Source of the DNA: Acidobacteriota bacterium | GTDB lineage: Bacteria > Acidobacteriota > Thermoanaerobaculia > Gp7-AA8 | Reading direction: 5' to 3' | Assembly: GCA_003223645.1 (NCBI GenBank) | Contig: QHVT01000023.1 | Coordinates: 36,441-100,440, forward strand | DNA length: 64,000 bases | Shown here: positions 1 through 10,706 of the stretch, piece by piece | Layout: each line of letters opens with the position of its first letter | Position numbering within the stretch: the stretch's first letter is position 1 | Program-made: the position numbers and the translations under genes | The notes under the pieces: generated by a model | Databases searched by the model: none | Seen by the model: only the letters and a program-made list of their open reading frames with translations | What the model was told of the DNA's origin: nothing

Positions 1-16
1 TGGAAAGACTAAGACA

Positions 17-655
17 ATGGCAATCGAAGGAATCATTGGCAAGAAGGTCGGGATGACCCAGGTGTTCGCCGAAGACGGCGCGCTGATCCCTGTCACGGTC
101 ATCCAGGCCGGGCCGTGCCTGGTCGTACAGAAGAAGACCTCCGAGAAGGACGGCTATGACGCCGTGCAGATCGGGCTGGTCGAGAAAATCTCGAACCGCC
201 GCGTGACCAGCGCGCGTCGCGGACACTTCGAGAAAGCGGGCGTGCAGCCGTTGCGCACGCTGGCCGAAGTCCCGTACAGCGGCGATGTGAACATCGGCGA
301 TCGCGTGCAGGTCGACCTCTTCAAGGCCGGCGACGCCATCGACGTCGTGGGTCAGTCGAAGGGCAAGGGCTTTCAGGGCGTCGTTCGCCGTCACGGCTTC
401 GGCGGCGGCCGCGAGTCGCACGGCTCGATGTTCCACCGCGCCCCCGGCTCCATCGGCGCGTCGGCGTTTCCGTCGCGCGTCATGAAGGGCATGCGCATGG
501 GCGGCCGGATGGGTGGCGATCAGGTGACGGTCAAGAACCTTCGCGTGGCGAAGGTCGATGCCGAGAACAACCTGCTCTACATCCGCGGAGCGGTCCCCGG
601 TGGTCGGAACGGTCTCGTGTTCGTGCAGTTTTCGAAGAACGGGAAGCGGGGATAA
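17..655 (+). CDS. rplC: 50S ribosomal protein L3
   Basis: L3 is an early-assembly 23S rRNA-binding protein near the peptidyl-transferase centre. The 212-residue product opens with the family hallmark [12 protein letters not shown] and has the central glycine-rich loop ([18 protein letters not shown]) that reaches into the ribosome core. Length is normal. A GGAAAG ribosome binding site precedes the ATG. It is the first complete gene of the S10 operon; rpsJ should lie just outside the window. The stop is 2 bases from rplD, so the two are probably translationally coupled. Confidence 0.97.
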   Translation: MAIEGIIGKKVGMTQVFAEDGALIPVTVIQAGPCLVVQKKTSEKDGYDAVQIGLVEKISNRRVTSARRGHFEKAGVQPLRTLAEVPYSGDVNIGDRVQVDLFKAGDAIDVVGQSKGKGFQGVVRRHGFGGGRESHGSMFHRAPGSIGASAFPSRVMKGMRMGGRMGGDQVTVKNLRVAKVDAENNLLYIRGAVPGGRNGLVFVQFSKNGKRG

Positions 656-657
656 CC

Positions 658-1290
658 ATGCCGACCATTGACATCAAGAACTGGGACAACAAGACCGTCG
701 GCTCGATCGACCTCCCCGAGGAGATCTACGGGTATCCGTACAAAGAGCACCTCGTGCACGAGGCGGTGCGCAACTACCTCGCCGGACTTCGCCAGGGAAC
801 GCACAAGACCAAGACCCGCTCCGAAGTGAGCGGCTCGGGCAAGAAGCCGTTCCGGCAGAAGGGCACCGGCCGCGCGCGCCAGGGCGGCAACCGCCCGCCG
901 ATCCATCGTCACGGCGGTACGGTCTTCGGTCCGGTCCCGCGCGACTATTCCTACAAGATGAACACGAAGGAGAAGAAGGCCGCGCTCAAGTCGGCGCTCT
1001 CCCAGCGTGTAAAAGAAGGAAAGTTTTTCGTCGTCAACGACATGTCGGTCGACGAGGCGAAGACGAAGTCCTTCGCACAGAGAGTGGCGAACATCGGCGT
1101 CGACGGGAAGGCGCTTCTCATCGACACGATCGAGAACACGAACGCTCTTCTCGCCTCGCGCAACAACCCGAAGCTGCAGTTCGTCGACGCGCTGCACGTC
1201 AACGTCTATGACGTGGTGAACAGCCGCTACGTCATCCTCAGCCAGCAGGCGCTCGATCGTCTGACGGAGACCCTCAGCAATGAACGCTAA
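658..1290 (+). CDS. rplD: 50S ribosomal protein L4
   Basis: L4 binds 23S rRNA domain I and lines the exit tunnel; in some bacteria it also autoregulates the S10 operon. The 210-residue product shows the conserved tunnel-loop region ([16 protein letters not shown], then [17 protein letters not shown]). It starts 2 bases after rplC and its 3' end overlaps rplW by 11 bases, the tight packing expected of this operon. The leader where L4 autoregulation would act is upstream of the window and cannot be seen. Confidence 0.97.
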   Translation: MPTIDIKNWDNKTVGSIDLPEEIYGYPYKEHLVHEAVRNYLAGLRQGTHKTKTRSEVSGSGKKPFRQKGTGRARQGGNRPPIHRHGGTVFGPVPRDYSYKMNTKEKKAALKSALSQRVKEGKFFVVNDMSVDEAKTKSFAQRVANIGVDGKALLIDTIENTNALLASRNNPKLQFVDALHVNVYDVVNSRYVILSQQALDRLTETLSNER

Positions 1291-1573
1291 TCAGATCATT
1301 CGCCGGCCGCTGGTCACCGAGAAGTCGACGCTGCTCCGCGAGTCGGGCGCGAACGTGATCGCGTTCGAAGTCGCGCCGAACGCCAACAAGATCCAGGTCA
1401 AGCACGCGGTCGAAGAGCTGTTCAAAGTCAAGGTGGAAGAAGTCCGCGTGTTCAACGTGCGCGGAAAAATGAAGCGCATGGGCAAATGGGAAGGCAAGCG
1501 CCGCGACTGGCGCAAGGCCTACGTGCGCCTCAAAAAAGGCGAGAAGGCGCCCGACTTCGTCGAAGGCGTGTAA
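1280..1573 (+). CDS. rplW: 50S ribosomal protein L23
   Basis: L23 sits at the polypeptide exit and is the docking site for trigger factor and SRP. The 97-residue product carries the family start pattern ([14 protein letters not shown]) and the basic stretch [20 protein letters not shown]. It overlaps the rplD 3' end by 11 bases, so reinitiation from rplD is likely. Length and order fit the S10 operon. Confidence 0.96.
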   Translation: MNANQIIRRPLVTEKSTLLRESGANVIAFEVAPNANKIQVKHAVEELFKVKVEEVRVFNVRGKMKRMGKWEGKRRDWRKAYVRLKKGEKAPDFVEGV

Positions 1574-1576
1574 ATC

Positions 1577-2401
1577 ATGGCTACCAGCAAATACAAACCA
1601 ACGTCTCCCGGAATCCGGTTCTCGACGCACGCTTCGTATAAAGACATCACGAAGACGCGTCCCGAGAAGTCGCTCACCAAGGGCAAGCCGAAGACGGGCG
1701 GCCGCAACAACAAAGGTCGCGTGACCTCCCGCTTCATCGGCGGAGGCCACAAGCAGAAGTATCGCGACATCGACTTCAAGCGCGACAAGCGCGGGATTCC
1801 CGCGAAGGTTGCCGCGATTGAGTACGATCCGAACCGCACCGCGCACATCGCGCTGCTCCACTATGTGGACGGCGAGAAGCGCTACATCCTCGCGCCGAAC
1901 GGTCTCACGGTCGGCACGACGATCGTGGCGGGCGAGGAGGCGGACATCCTGGTCGGCAACGCTCTTCCGCTCTCGAAGATCCCCCTCGGCACGGTGATTC
2001 ACAACATCGAGCTGAAGGAAGGGAAGGGCGGACAGATGGTTCGTTCGGCCGGCGCCGGCGCGCAGCTCATGGCGCGCGAAGGTGACTGGGCGACGCTCCG
2101 TCTTCCCTCGGGCGAGATGCGCAAGGTGCACGTGCGCTGCTACGCGACGATCGGACAGGTCGGCAATCTCGAGCACGAGAACGTGTCGTACGGCAAAGCC
2201 GGACGCACGCGCCACCTCGGCAAGCGTCCGCATAACCGCGGCGTCTCGATGAATCCGGTCGATCACCCGCTCGGCGGCGGCGAAGGCAAGACCTCGGGCG
2301 GCCGTCATCCGGTGAGCCCGTGGGGCCAGCCGACCAAGGGCTACAAGACGCGTCGCAACAAACAGACGAACAAGTTCATCGTCAAGCGGAGAACCAAGTA
2401 A
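1577..2401 (+). CDS. rplB: 50S ribosomal protein L2
   Basis: L2 is required for subunit association and peptidyl-transferase activity. The 274-residue product contains the OB/SH3-like core and the highly conserved C-terminal segment ([20 protein letters not shown]) with the histidine loop that approaches the catalytic centre. Length is normal. It lies 3 bases after rplW, and rpsS starts on the base after its stop. Confidence 0.97.
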   Translation: MATSKYKPTSPGIRFSTHASYKDITKTRPEKSLTKGKPKTGGRNNKGRVTSRFIGGGHKQKYRDIDFKRDKRGIPAKVAAIEYDPNRTAHIALLHYVDGEKRYILAPNGLTVGTTIVAGEEADILVGNALPLSKIPLGTVIHNIELKEGKGGQMVRSAGAGAQLMAREGDWATLRLPSGEMRKVHVRCYATIGQVGNLEHENVSYGKAGRTRHLGKRPHNRGVSMNPVDHPLGGGEGKTSGGRHPVSPWGQPTKGYKTRRNKQTNKFIVKRRTK

Positions 2402-2716
2402 ATGCGCTCACAGAAAAAAGGTCCGTTTGTGGACGACCACCTCATGAAGAAGGTGGACGCGATGAACCGCGAGCGCGACAAGAAGGTCATCAAGACCTGG
2501 TCGCGCCGCTCCACGGTCGTTCCGGAGATGGTCGGCCACACGATCGCGGTCCACAACGGCCGCAAGTTCACGCCGGTGTACATCTCCGAGAACATGGTCG
2601 GCCACAAGCTCGGCGAGTTCGCGCTGACCCGCATGTTCAAGGGACACAGCGGCAAGAAGGTCGAGAAGACGGCGAAGCCGGCGGGCGCACCCGCTCCGGC
2701 TCCGGCCTCGAAGTAA
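2402..2716 (+). CDS. rpsS: 30S ribosomal protein S19
   Basis: S19 is a head protein of the small subunit that contacts the A-site tRNA region with S13. Conserved features are [13 protein letters not shown], the [23 protein letters not shown] segments and FKGHSGKK. At 104 residues it has a short Ala/Pro-rich C-terminal extension beyond the usual length of about 90. It abuts rplB directly. Its stop is followed by a repeat hairpin instead of the usual close rplV start. Confidence 0.96.
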   Translation: MRSQKKGPFVDDHLMKKVDAMNRERDKKVIKTWSRRSTVVPEMVGHTIAVHNGRKFTPVYISENMVGHKLGEFALTRMFKGHSGKKVEKTAKPAGAPAPAPASK

Positions 2717-2718
2717 CC

Positions 2719-2817
2719 CGAATTGAGAATTGAGGATTGAGGAAATGGGATTGAGATGATTCGCGGATCGGGATGAGGACGAAATTCCTCAATCCGCAAT
2801 CCACAATCCTCAATCCC
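2719..2817. repeat. Short-word hairpin, 7-base word ATTGAGG, in rpsS-rplV gap
   Basis: The left arm (2720-2755) repeats imperfect ATTGAGG words. The right arm (2785-2817) repeats their complement CCTCAAT, so transcripts can fold into a long imperfect hairpin with a loop of about 30 bases. It lengthens a gap that is normally a few bases in this operon. It belongs to the same architectural class as the hairpins at 12949, 13447, 34076, 46739 and others, but uses its own word. Confidence 0.85.
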
Positions 2818-2833
2818 GCCGAAAGGCGGCTAT

Positions 2834-3223
2834 ATGGAAGCAACAGCCACTCTGAAGTACTTGAAAGCCTCGCCGCAGAAAGTGCGACTCGTCGCCGATC
2901 TCGTGCGCGGCAAGAAGGTCGAAGAAGCGCTCGCCATTCTCCGCTTCACGCGCAAGGCGTCGGCGAAGGATCTCGAAAAGCTCCTCCGCTCGGCGATTGC
3001 CAACGCGGAGAACAAAGAGGACGCGCCCGACGTCGACGAGCTGGTCGTCTCGAAGATCTACGTCAACGAAGGTCCGCGTGAGAAGCGCATCCAGCCGGCG
3101 CCGATGGGACGCGCTTACCAGATTCAGAAGCGCAAGGCGCACGTCACCGTGCATGTGTCGGACGAAGTCAAGGCGGTCAACGAGCGGAGCGGCGGCAAGG
3201 GCCGCGCGCGCGCCCGTAAATAA
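2834..3223 (+). CDS. rplV: 50S ribosomal protein L22
   Basis: L22 spans the large subunit and its beta-hairpin lines the exit tunnel near the macrolide site. The 129-residue product has the typical start (ATLKYLKASPQKVRLVADLVRG) shared by L22 proteins and the hairpin segment EKRIQPAPMGRAYQIQKRKAHV. A basic tail (GGKGRARARK) closes it. It lies 117 bases after rpsS, separated by a repeat hairpin, with GAAAGGCGG as the probable ribosome binding site. Confidence 0.96.
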   Translation: MEATATLKYLKASPQKVRLVADLVRGKKVEEALAILRFTRKASAKDLEKLLRSAIANAENKEDAPDVDELVVSKIYVNEGPREKRIQPAPMGRAYQIQKRKAHVTVHVSDEVKAVNERSGGKGRARARK

Positions 3224-3235
3224 CGGAGGCTAATC

Positions 3236-3892
<657 letters not shown>

Positions 3893-3916
3893 AAGCGTTT
3901 CAGGAGAAACCGCATC

Positions 3917-4341
<425 letters not shown>

Positions 4342-4342
<1 letters not shown>

Positions 4343-4548
4343 TGGCCAGCAAGAAGACCCTCAAAGGCCTGCGCGACAAGAGCGAGCTCGAGCTGAGCAA
4401 CCGTGCGCGCGATCTGCGCGAGCAGCTGTTCAAGCTGCGCTTTCAGCGCGCCACCGGTCAGATGGAAAACCCGATGAAGATGCGTCAGGTCCGCCGCGAG
4501 ATCGCGCAGATCGAGACGCTGCTGCAGGAGCGCGCGAAGTCCGCGTAA
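4342..4548 (+). CDS. rpmC: 50S ribosomal protein L29
   Basis: L29 is a small two-helix protein next to L23 at the tunnel exit. The 68-residue product has the family pattern [20 protein letters not shown] followed by [20 protein letters not shown]. It overlaps rplP by one base (TAATG), indicating translational coupling, and rpsQ follows 10 bases later. Confidence 0.95.
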
Positions 4549-4558
4549 GAAGGCAACG

Positions 4559-4825
4559 ATGGAACAGAAGGCACAGAAAGAAAACAAGCGCGAGAAGGTC
4601 GGCGTCGTCGTCTCGAACAAGATGCAGAAGACCGTCGTCGTCGCCGTCGAGAATCTCGTCCGCCACGAGATGTATCAGAAGTACATCAAGCGGACGAACA
4701 AGTTCCTCGCCCACAACGAGAACCCGGACGTGAACATCGGCGACCGCGTGATCATCGAAGAGACGCGCCCGCTCTCGAAGCGGAAGCGCTGGAACGTGAA
4801 GGAAGTCGTCGCCAAGGCGAGCTAG
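4559..4825 (+). CDS. rpsQ: 30S ribosomal protein S17
   Basis: S17 is a primary 16S rRNA-binding protein with an OB fold. The 88-residue product has the conserved segments [17 protein letters not shown] and [20 protein letters not shown]. It ends the first gene run. The next gene, rplN, is separated by an octamer hairpin rather than by the usual short spacer. Confidence 0.96.
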   Translation: MEQKAQKENKREKVGVVVSNKMQKTVVVAVENLVRHEMYQKYIKRTNKFLAHNENPDVNIGDRVIIEETRPLSKRKRWNVKEVVAKAS

Positions 4826-4831
4826 GGCTAT

Positions 4832-4895
4832 TCGGTTGCGCGGTTGCGCAGTTTCGCGGTGCCGAGCAACCGCGTGACCGCGTGACAGCGTAACC
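4832..4895. repeat. Short-word hairpin, 8-base word CGGTTGCG, in rpsQ-rplN gap
   Basis: The left arm (4832-4860) has three copies of an 8-base word of type CGGTTGCG. The right arm (4866-4895) has the complementary words (GCAACCGC, GTGACCGC, GTAACCG). The loop is only about 5 bases. The same word family occurs at 25725, 27933, 36103 and, as a single arm inside actB, at 48486. Confidence 0.85.
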
Positions 4896-4911
4896 GGCAC
4901 GGAGAACAGTC

Positions 4912-5283
4912 ATGATTCAGATGGGAACGATTCTGCAGGTTGCAGACAACACGGGCGCCAAGAAAATCGCCTGCATCCGTCTGCGCGGCGGCTCCACCGC
5001 CGGGCAGTACGCGCGCGTGGGCGACGTCATCACCGCGTCGGTGAAGGAAGCGTCGCCGGACGGCACGGTCAAGAAGGGTGCGGTCGTGAGGGCGGTCATC
5101 GTCCGCACGGTCAAGGAGACGCGCCGTCGCGACGGGTCGTACGTCAAGTTCGACGACAACGCGGCCGTTCTCATCAACGACCAGCGCGAGCCCGTCGGCA
5201 CGCGCGTGTTCGGCCCGGTCGCCCGCGAGCTTCGTGAGCGCAAGTTCATGAAGATCATCTCGCTCGCGCCAGAAGTCATCTAA
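4912..5283 (+). CDS. rplN: 50S ribosomal protein L14
   Basis: L14 forms an inter-subunit bridge. The 123-residue product matches the family throughout: [20 protein letters not shown] at the start, then [11 protein letters not shown] and the C-terminal [23 protein letters not shown] ribosome binding site is present. It is the first gene of the spc section and lies 12 bases before rplX. Confidence 0.97.
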   Translation: MIQMGTILQVADNTGAKKIACIRLRGGSTAGQYARVGDVITASVKEASPDGTVKKGAVVRAVIVRTVKETRRRDGSYVKFDDNAAVLINDQREPVGTRVFGPVARELRERKFMKIISLAPEVI

Positions 5284-5295
5284 AGGAATCCAGTC

Positions 5296-5658
5296 ATGTA
5301 CGGACGTACGTCGAAAGAAAAACAGGATCCGATTCACAAGCCGCACGTGCGGAAAGGCGACACGGTCGTCGTTCGTTCCGGCAAAGATGCGGGCAAGAAG
5401 GGCCGCGTGCTGCGCGTCCTCGCGACCAAAGGCACGGCCATCGTGGAGCGCGTGAATTTCACGAAGAAACACACGCGCGCCAATCCACAGAAGAACATCA
5501 AGGGCGGCATCCTGGAGCGCGAATCGCCGATTCATGTGGCGAAGCTCCAGGTCGTCTGCCCGAGTTGCAACGAGCCCGCTCGTCTCGGCTCGCACCGCAG
5601 TGAAGAAGGCGAAGCGGTCCGCTACTGCCGCAAGTGCAAAGCGGATTTAACCAAATGA
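5296..5658 (+). CDS. rplX: 50S ribosomal protein L24
   Basis: L24 initiates large-subunit assembly. The 120-residue product has the KOW motif (RKGDTVVVRSGKDAGKKGRV) and, at its C-terminus, two CxxC pairs (CPSCNEPARLG and YCRKCK) typical of the zinc-ribbon form of L24. A REP-like inverted repeat separates it from rplE, where a short spacer is normal. Confidence 0.95.
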   Translation: MYGRTSKEKQDPIHKPHVRKGDTVVVRSGKDAGKKGRVLRVLATKGTAIVERVNFTKKHTRANPQKNIKGGILERESPIHVAKLQVVCPSCNEPARLGSHRSEEGEAVRYCRKCKADLTK

Positions 5659-5669
5659 AATGAACCGAA

Positions 5670-5770
5670 TGTCATCCCGAGCGGTAGCGAGGGACCTGGG
5701 TGGACGAGGCGCGATGGATGTGCCTTGCAGCCCCTCCCAGCCAGGTCCCTCGCTACCGCTCGGGATGACA
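5670..5770. repeat. REP-like inverted repeat in rplX-rplE gap
   Basis: Arms at 5670-5700 and 5741-5770 are perfect inverted complements over about 30 bases, starting TGTCATCCCGAGCG and ending CGCTCGGGATGACA, with a loop of about 40 bases. The same outer sequence recurs at 38271-38377 (end of ccmF) and 41812-41892 (inside the TonB receptor). A related half-site is at 59839. The pattern resembles bacterial REP/BIME elements moved by REP-associated (RAYT) transposases; none is encoded in this window. Confidence 0.85.
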
Positions 5771-5806
5771 GAGTAAAGCTCGTACTAAGCCGAGCAAGGA
5801 AACCAA

Positions 5807-6349
5807 ATGGCAGCGAGACTCAAAGAGCGCTACAGCAAGGAAGTCCGGAAGAAACTGCAGGACGAGTTCAAGATCAAGAGCCCGATGGCGGTTCCGAAGA
5901 TCGAGAAGGTCGTCCTGAACATGGGCATGGGCGAAGCGATTTCGAACGCGAAGATCCTCGACACGGCTGTCGACGAGCTTTCGACGATCACCGGCCAGAA
6001 GCCGGTCGTCACGAAGGCCAAGAAGTCGATCGCCAGCTTCAAGCTGCGCGAGGGACAGTCGATCGGCGCGATGGTCACGCTTCGCGGCGAGAAGATGTAC
6101 GAGTTCCTCGACCGCCTGATCAACATCGCTCTGCCGCGCGTCCGCGACTTTCGCGGAGTGCCGTCGAAGTCGTTCGACGGCCGCGGCAACTACACCCTTG
6201 GCATTCGCGACCACCTGATCTTTCCCGAGATCGATGCGGGCAAGGTCGACAAGTCGAAGGGCATGAACATCACCATCGTCACTTCGGCGAAGAACGACGA
6301 GCAGGCGCGCTTCCTTCTGCGCGAGCTCGGCATGCCGTTCGGCAAGTAA
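5807..6349 (+). CDS. rplE: 50S ribosomal protein L5
   Basis: L5 binds 5S rRNA and contacts P-site tRNA. The 180-residue product carries the family landmarks: [20 protein letters not shown] early segment (here [20 protein letters not shown]), [20 protein letters not shown] and the C-terminal [19 protein letters not shown]. Length is standard. rpsN follows 11 bases later. Confidence 0.96.
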   Translation: MAARLKERYSKEVRKKLQDEFKIKSPMAVPKIEKVVLNMGMGEAISNAKILDTAVDELSTITGQKPVVTKAKKSIASFKLREGQSIGAMVTLRGEKMYEFLDRLINIALPRVRDFRGVPSKSFDGRGNYTLGIRDHLIFPEIDAGKVDKSKGMNITIVTSAKNDEQARFLLRELGMPFGK

Positions 6350-6360
6350 GAGGACATCAC

Positions 6361-6546
6361 ATGGCAAAGATCTCAAGCATCGTCAAGGCTGAGCGGAAGC
6401 CGAAGTTTTCGGTTCGCAAGCGCAACCGCTGCAAGCAGTGCGGACGTCCGCGCGGATTTCTGCGGAAGTTCCAGCTCTGCCGCATCTGCTTCCGTCAGCT
6501 CTCGCTCGGCGGTTACATCCCGGGCGTGACGAAGTCGAGCTGGTAG
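6361..6546 (+). CDS. rpsN: 30S ribosomal protein S14, zinc-binding type Z
   Basis: S14 is a small-subunit head protein. This is the short 61-residue zinc form: CKQC and CRIC provide the four metal ligands, and the C-terminus [18 protein letters not shown] is diagnostic. The ATG at 6361 follows a GAGGACATC spacer. The zinc-free paralogue used under zinc starvation in some bacteria is not present here. Confidence 0.96.
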   Translation: MAKISSIVKAERKPKFSVRKRNRCKQCGRPRGFLRKFQLCRICFRQLSLGGYIPGVTKSSW

Positions 6547-6577
6547 CTCTCACGACCGATTAACAGGAGTCACACGA

Positions 6578-6982
6578 ATGTCAATGACAGATCCAATCGC
6601 GGATATGCTCACCCGGATCCGCAACGGAATTACGTCGCGGCACGATCGCGTCGAGATGCCGGTGTCGAAGCTGAAAGTCGAGATCGCGCGCATCCTCAAG
6701 TCCGAGGGATTCATCAGCAACTACAAAGTCGTCGAAGAAGACGGCAAGCCGCAGGGATCGCTGCGCGTGTACCTCAAGTACTCGGGCAACGGCGAGCCGG
6801 TCATCCACGGCATCGAGCGCGTGTCGCGTCCCGGCAAGCGCGTCTACCGTGGCAAGGAAGACATTCCCCGCGTCCTCGGCGGACTCGGACTGGCGATCGT
6901 CTCCACGTCGAAAGGCGTGCTCTCGGGAAGCGAGGCGGCGCGCACCGGCGTGGGCGGCGAAGTCCTCTGCCAGGTTTGGTAA
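6578..6982 (+). CDS. rpsH: 30S ribosomal protein S8
   Basis: S8 is a central-domain 16S rRNA binder and, in Escherichia coli, the spc operon autorepressor. The 134-residue product has [15 protein letters not shown] at the start and the C-terminal signature [17 protein letters not shown]. An AACAGGAGTC site lies upstream of the start. rplF follows at a 10-base spacing. Confidence 0.97.
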   Translation: MSMTDPIADMLTRIRNGITSRHDRVEMPVSKLKVEIARILKSEGFISNYKVVEEDGKPQGSLRVYLKYSGNGEPVIHGIERVSRPGKRVYRGKEDIPRVLGGLGLAIVSTSKGVLSGSEAARTGVGGEVLCQVW

Positions 6983-6992
6983 GGAGAGATCC

Positions 6993-7535
6993 ATGTCTCG
7001 CATCGGTAAGAAAGAAATCACGCTGCCGAAAGGCGTCGAAGTGAAGAAGGACGGCAATGCCGTCGTCGTGAAAGGACCGAAGGGAAGCCTCACGACTCCG
7101 ATCGTCACCGGCATCTCGGTCAACGTCGAGAACAACGTCGTGAAGTTCGAGCGGAAAGACGACGAGGGGAAGACCCGCGCGTTCCACGGCTTGATGCGCG
7201 CGCTCGTCGCGAACAATGTCCGCGGCGTGAGCGAAGGCTTCAAGCGCGAGCTCGACATCGTCGGCGTCGGCTATCGCGCCGAAGTAAAAGGACGCGAAGT
7301 CGTGTTCCAGCTAGGCTACTCGCATCCCGTCCGCTTCCCGATCCCACAGGGGATCGACATCGCGGTTGACGCGAAGACCGGCCACATCACGATCACCGGC
7401 ATCGACAAACAGCAGGTTGGACAGACCGCGGCCGAAATTCGCGGGCTGCGCGAGCCGGATCCCTACAAGGGCAAGGGCATCAAGTACAGCGATGAAGTGA
7501 TTCGGCGGAAGGCCGGGAAGGCAGCAGGAAAGTAA
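6993..7535 (+). CDS. rplF: 50S ribosomal protein L6
   Basis: L6 sits near the factor-binding site of the large subunit. The start at the ATG of MSRIGKKEITLPKGV (6993) gives the standard length of about 180 residues; an upstream in-frame extension exists but only overlaps rpsH. The second RNA-binding repeat ends in the signature LREPDPYKGKGIKYSDE. A nonamer hairpin separates it from rplR. Confidence 0.96.
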   Translation: MSRIGKKEITLPKGVEVKKDGNAVVVKGPKGSLTTPIVTGISVNVENNVVKFERKDDEGKTRAFHGLMRALVANNVRGVSEGFKRELDIVGVGYRAEVKGREVVFQLGYSHPVRFPIPQGIDIAVDAKTGHITITGIDKQQVGQTAAEIRGLREPDPYKGKGIKYSDEVIRRKAGKAAGK

Positions 7536-7629
7536 TAGGACGAATAGGACAGATAAGACGAATAGGACAGATAGGACCTGCGTCCTATTACGTCCTGGAG
7601 GTCCTACAAAGTCCTATCGAGTCCTATGG
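7536..7629. repeat. Short-word hairpin, 9-base word AGGACNNAT, in rplF-rplR gap
   Basis: The left arm (7536-7578) repeats AGGACGAAT/AGGACAGAT words with a 9-base period. The right arm (7581-7629) carries GTCCTA-type complementary words with spacing of 9-10 bases and almost no loop. The same GTCCTA word family returns as a single arm at 44464-44512. A further unremarkable 47 bases lead to rplR. Confidence 0.85.
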
Positions 7630-7676
7630 ACACTAGTGCGCCGGGCATTCAACCTCGGCACAGAGGAACTTGAACA

Positions 7677-8036
7677 ATGGATCGCGCAAAACAAAGAGTA
7701 GAAGCACGCGGCCGGATTCGGGAACGGATCCGTCGCAAGGTTACGGGCACGAGCGAGCGTCCGCGTCTCGCGGTGTTTCGCAGCCTGAAGAGCATTTACG
7801 CGCAGCTCATCGACGACTCGACCGGTAAGACGATCGTGTCGGCGTCGAGCCTCGAGAAGGACGCCGGCGCAAAGGGATCGAATGCGGCGGCGGCGAAAGC
7901 CGTCGGCGTGCTGATCGCGAAGAAGGCGAAGGACAAGGGTGTGACGCGCGTGGTGTTCGACCGCGGCGGCTACCTCTATCACGGCAACATCAAGGCGCTC
8001 GCGGATGCGGCGCGTGAGAACGGATTGGAATTCTAG
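7677..8036 (+). CDS. rplR: 50S ribosomal protein L18
   Basis: L18 binds 5S rRNA in the central protuberance. The 119-residue product has the basic N-terminus ([19 protein letters not shown]), the core [15 protein letters not shown] and the C-terminal [20 protein letters not shown] signature. Start at 7677 is preceded by an AGGAAC ribosome binding site. rpsE begins 8 bases after its stop. Confidence 0.96.
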   Translation: MDRAKQRVEARGRIRERIRRKVTGTSERPRLAVFRSLKSIYAQLIDDSTGKTIVSASSLEKDAGAKGSNAAAAKAVGVLIAKKAKDKGVTRVVFDRGGYLYHGNIKALADAARENGLEF

Positions 8037-8044
8037 GAGAGCGC

Positions 8045-8599
8045 ATGCAGCGTCCACAGCATCGGCCCGGGCAGGGTGGTCCTCGCGGCGACCGTCGCCA
8101 GGAAGAGAAAAACGAAAGCGGGATGATCGATAAGGTCGTCCACATCAACCGCGTGACGAAGGTCGTCAAGGGCGGCAAGAACTTCAGCTTCAGCGCGCTG
8201 GTCGTCGTCGGCGACGGCAAGGGCAAGGTCGGATTCGGTTCCGGCAAGGCCAAGGAAGTTCCGGCTGCCATCAAGAAGGGGATCGAGATCGCGAAGAAGA
8301 ACATGATCTCCATCGCCATGAGCGGAACGACCATTCCCCACGCGATCGTCGGTCACTACGGCGCGGGCAAAGTTCTGCTCAAGCCGGCATCGGAAGGTAC
8401 CGGCGTCATCGCCGGCGGTCCGGTGCGCGCGATCCTCGAGTCGGCCGGCATCCAGAACATCCTCACCAAGTCGCTCGGCACGGCCAACCCGCACAACGTC
8501 GTGAAGGCGACGTTCGAGGCGCTCAAGCTGCTCCGTACCGAAGATCAGTACAAGCGTCTTCGCGGCACCGGCGAGGCCGCCGAAGGAGACGCGGCATGA
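8045..8599 (+). CDS. rpsE: 30S ribosomal protein S5
   Basis: S5 contributes to decoding fidelity and mRNA helicase activity. The 184-residue product has a basic N-terminal extension, then [20 protein letters not shown], the dsRBD-like region [20 protein letters not shown] and [21 protein letters not shown]. The last 4 bases overlap the rpmD ATG. Confidence 0.97.
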   Translation: MQRPQHRPGQGGPRGDRRQEEKNESGMIDKVVHINRVTKVVKGGKNFSFSALVVVGDGKGKVGFGSGKAKEVPAAIKKGIEIAKKNMISIAMSGTTIPHAIVGHYGAGKVLLKPASEGTGVIAGGPVRAILESAGIQNILTKSLGTANPHNVVKATFEALKLLRTEDQYKRLRGTGEAAEGDAA

Positions 8600-8805
8600 G
8601 CGCGGCGAAGGCGAATAACGCAGACGCGGCGAAGACGATTCGCGTGCGCCAGATCCGCAGCGGCATCGCCTGCCCGGTCGAGATGCGCGAGACCCTTCGC
8701 GCGCTGGGCCTCGGCAAGATGCACAAGATCTCGGAGCGCGCCGACACGAAAGAAGTGCGGGGGATGATCAAGAAGATCTCGCACCTCGTCGAAGTGGTCG
8801 ACTAG
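8596..8805 (+). CDS. rpmD: 50S ribosomal protein L30
   Basis: The 69-residue product has the L30 fold pattern: [24 protein letters not shown] followed by a short second half ending in ISHLVEVVD. An N-terminal extension of about 13 residues precedes the core. The start overlaps the rpsE stop by 4 bases (ATGA), the usual arrangement. rplO follows 10 bases later. Confidence 0.94.
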   Translation: MSAAKANNADAAKTIRVRQIRSGIACPVEMRETLRALGLGKMHKISERADTKEVRGMIKKISHLVEVVD

Positions 8806-8815
8806 GAGTCACATC

Positions 8816-9259
8816 ATGGAACTCAACAGTCTCAAACCCAAGAAAGGCTCGCGCCACGCGAAGAAGCGCGTCGGCCGCGGTCCCGGCTCGGGGCACGGCA
8901 AGACCGCCGCGCGCGGTGAGAAGGGGCAGAAGTCGCGCTCCGGCTTCAGCCGCCAGCCGGGCTTCGAAGGCGGACAGATGCCTCTGCACCGCCGCCTGCC
9001 GAAGCGCGGCTTCACCAACATCTTCAAGAAAGACTACGCGGTCGTGAACGTCTCCGATCTGGAGCGCTTCGACAACGGCGCGACGGTCGGCGAGGCCGAG
9101 CTCCGCAAAGCCGGTCTCGTGAAGGGACAGCACGACGGAATCAAAGTCCTTGGCGACGGCGAGCTTTCCAAGAAGCTCTCCGTCTCCGCGACGAAGTTCT
9201 CGGCCACGGCGAAGAAGCAGATCGAAGCCGCCGGCGGCTCTTGCCAGGAGATTTCGTAA
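8816..9259 (+). CDS. rplO: 50S ribosomal protein L15
   Basis: L15 is a late-assembly large-subunit protein. The 147-residue product begins [20 protein letters not shown], then the glycine-rich [19 protein letters not shown] and the signature [17 protein letters not shown]. It abuts secY: its stop ends at 9259 and secY starts on the next base. Confidence 0.96.
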   Translation: MELNSLKPKKGSRHAKKRVGRGPGSGHGKTAARGEKGQKSRSGFSRQPGFEGGQMPLHRRLPKRGFTNIFKKDYAVVNVSDLERFDNGATVGEAELRKAGLVKGQHDGIKVLGDGELSKKLSVSATKFSATAKKQIEAAGGSCQEIS

Positions 9260-10672
9260 GTGCCTAACGTCGTCGACACAGTCCGCAACATCTGGGCGAT
9301 CGAGGATCTCCGCAAACGCGTGCTCTTCACGTTCGCGCTGCTTGCGGTGTACCGCCTCGGATCGCACATTCCGACGCCGGGCGTCGATCCCGTCGCTCTC
9401 GCGGAGTTCTTCAAGGCGATGAGCGGCGGCGTGTTCGGCTTCCTCGACCTCTTCTCCGGCGGCGCGCTGCGCCGCCTCTCGGTCTTCGCCCTCGGCATCA
9501 TGCCGTACATCTCGGCGTCGATCATCCTGCAGCTCCTCACCGTCGTCTGGCCGTTCCTCGAGAAACTCTCGAAGGAAGGCGAGATGGGACGCCGCAAGAT
9601 CAACCAGTACACGCGCTACGGAACGATCGCGCTCTCGATCGTGCAGTCGTTGGGTGTCGCATTCTGGCTCAAGGCGCAGACCTCACCGGGCGGCGCGCCG
9701 CTCGTTCCGCCGCACGTGCAGGACTCGCTGTGGGGACTCGGCTTCCCGATCATGACCGTGCTCACGCTCACGACCGGAACGTCGTTCATCATGTGGCTCG
9801 GCGAGCAGATCTCCGAGCGCGGCATCGGCAATGGAATCTCGCTCATCATCTTCGCCGGCATCGTCGTCGGACTTCCGTCGGCGTCGCTGACGACGATCGG
9901 CGACATCCGCACCGGCCAGCGCTCGCTGTTCGCGATGATCTTCCTCGTCGCGTTCATGGTCCTCGTCGTCGCGTTCGTCGTGTTCATGGAACGCGCGCAG
10001 CGCCGCATCCCGGTGCAGTACGCGAAGCGCGTCGTCGGCCGCAAGGTCTACGGCGGCGCGAACACGTACCTCCCGCTGCGCGTCAACACCGCGGGCGTCA
10101 TCCCCGTCATCTTCGCGTCGTCGATTCTCGTGATCCCGCAGACGATCGCGCAGATGGTGAAGGCACCGTGGGCGACCGCGATTGGACAGCAGCTGCGCGT
10201 CGGCGAGCCGCTGTATTACATGCTGCAGGTCGCCGGCATCATCTTCTTCGGATACTTCTACACGTCGATCGTCTTCAATCCGGTCGACACCGCGGACAAC
10301 ATGCGCAAGTACGGCGGCTTCATCCCCGGCATCCGCCCGGGCAAGAGAACGTCGGACTACATCGACCGCGTGCTGACGCGCATCACGTTCGTCGGCTCGG
10401 TCTACCTCGCCGCGGTCTGTCTCCTGCCGGAGTTCCTGATCTCGGGCGTCCACGTCGCCCAGCTGCCGTTCGGCGTCGGCGCGGCGCTGGACCGCATGCT
10501 TCCGCTGTGGTTCACGGAAGGCATGGGACTGAACTTCTACTTCGGCGGCACGTCGCTCCTGATCGTCGTCGGCGTTGCGATGGACACGATGCAGCAGATC
10601 GAATCGCAGCTCGTGATGCGGCACTACGACGGATTCATGAAGAAGGGCCGCGTCCGCGGACGCCGAGGCTAG
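9260..10672 (+). CDS. secY: Protein translocase subunit SecY
   Basis: SecY is the channel of the Sec translocon in the inner membrane. The 470-residue product has ten predictable membrane segments, the plug-helix region after TM1 (IPTPGVDPVALAEFF), the conserved ALGIMPYISASIILQLLT, GNGISLIIFAGIV and the C-terminal FYFGGTSLLIVVGVAMDTMQ. The start is GTG at 9260, directly after the rplO stop; the product begins PNVVDTVRNIWAIEDLRKRV. Its position between rplO and adk is canonical. Confidence 0.97.
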   Translation: MPNVVDTVRNIWAIEDLRKRVLFTFALLAVYRLGSHIPTPGVDPVALAEFFKAMSGGVFGFLDLFSGGALRRLSVFALGIMPYISASIILQLLTVVWPFLEKLSKEGEMGRRKINQYTRYGTIALSIVQSLGVAFWLKAQTSPGGAPLVPPHVQDSLWGLGFPIMTVLTLTTGTSFIMWLGEQISERGIGNGISLIIFAGIVVGLPSASLTTIGDIRTGQRSLFAMIFLVAFMVLVVAFVVFMERAQRRIPVQYAKRVVGRKVYGGANTYLPLRVNTAGVIPVIFASSILVIPQTIAQMVKAPWATAIGQQLRVGEPLYYMLQVAGIIFFGYFYTSIVFNPVDTADNMRKYGGFIPGIRPGKRTSDYIDRVLTRITFVGSVYLAAVCLLPEFLISGVHVAQLPFGVGAALDRMLPLWFTEGMGLNFYFGGTSLLIVVGVAMDTMQQIESQLVMRHYDGFMKKGRVRGRRG

Positions 10673-10706
10673 AGCGCGTAGCGCTCATTAAGGAATAGAA
10701 GCCAGC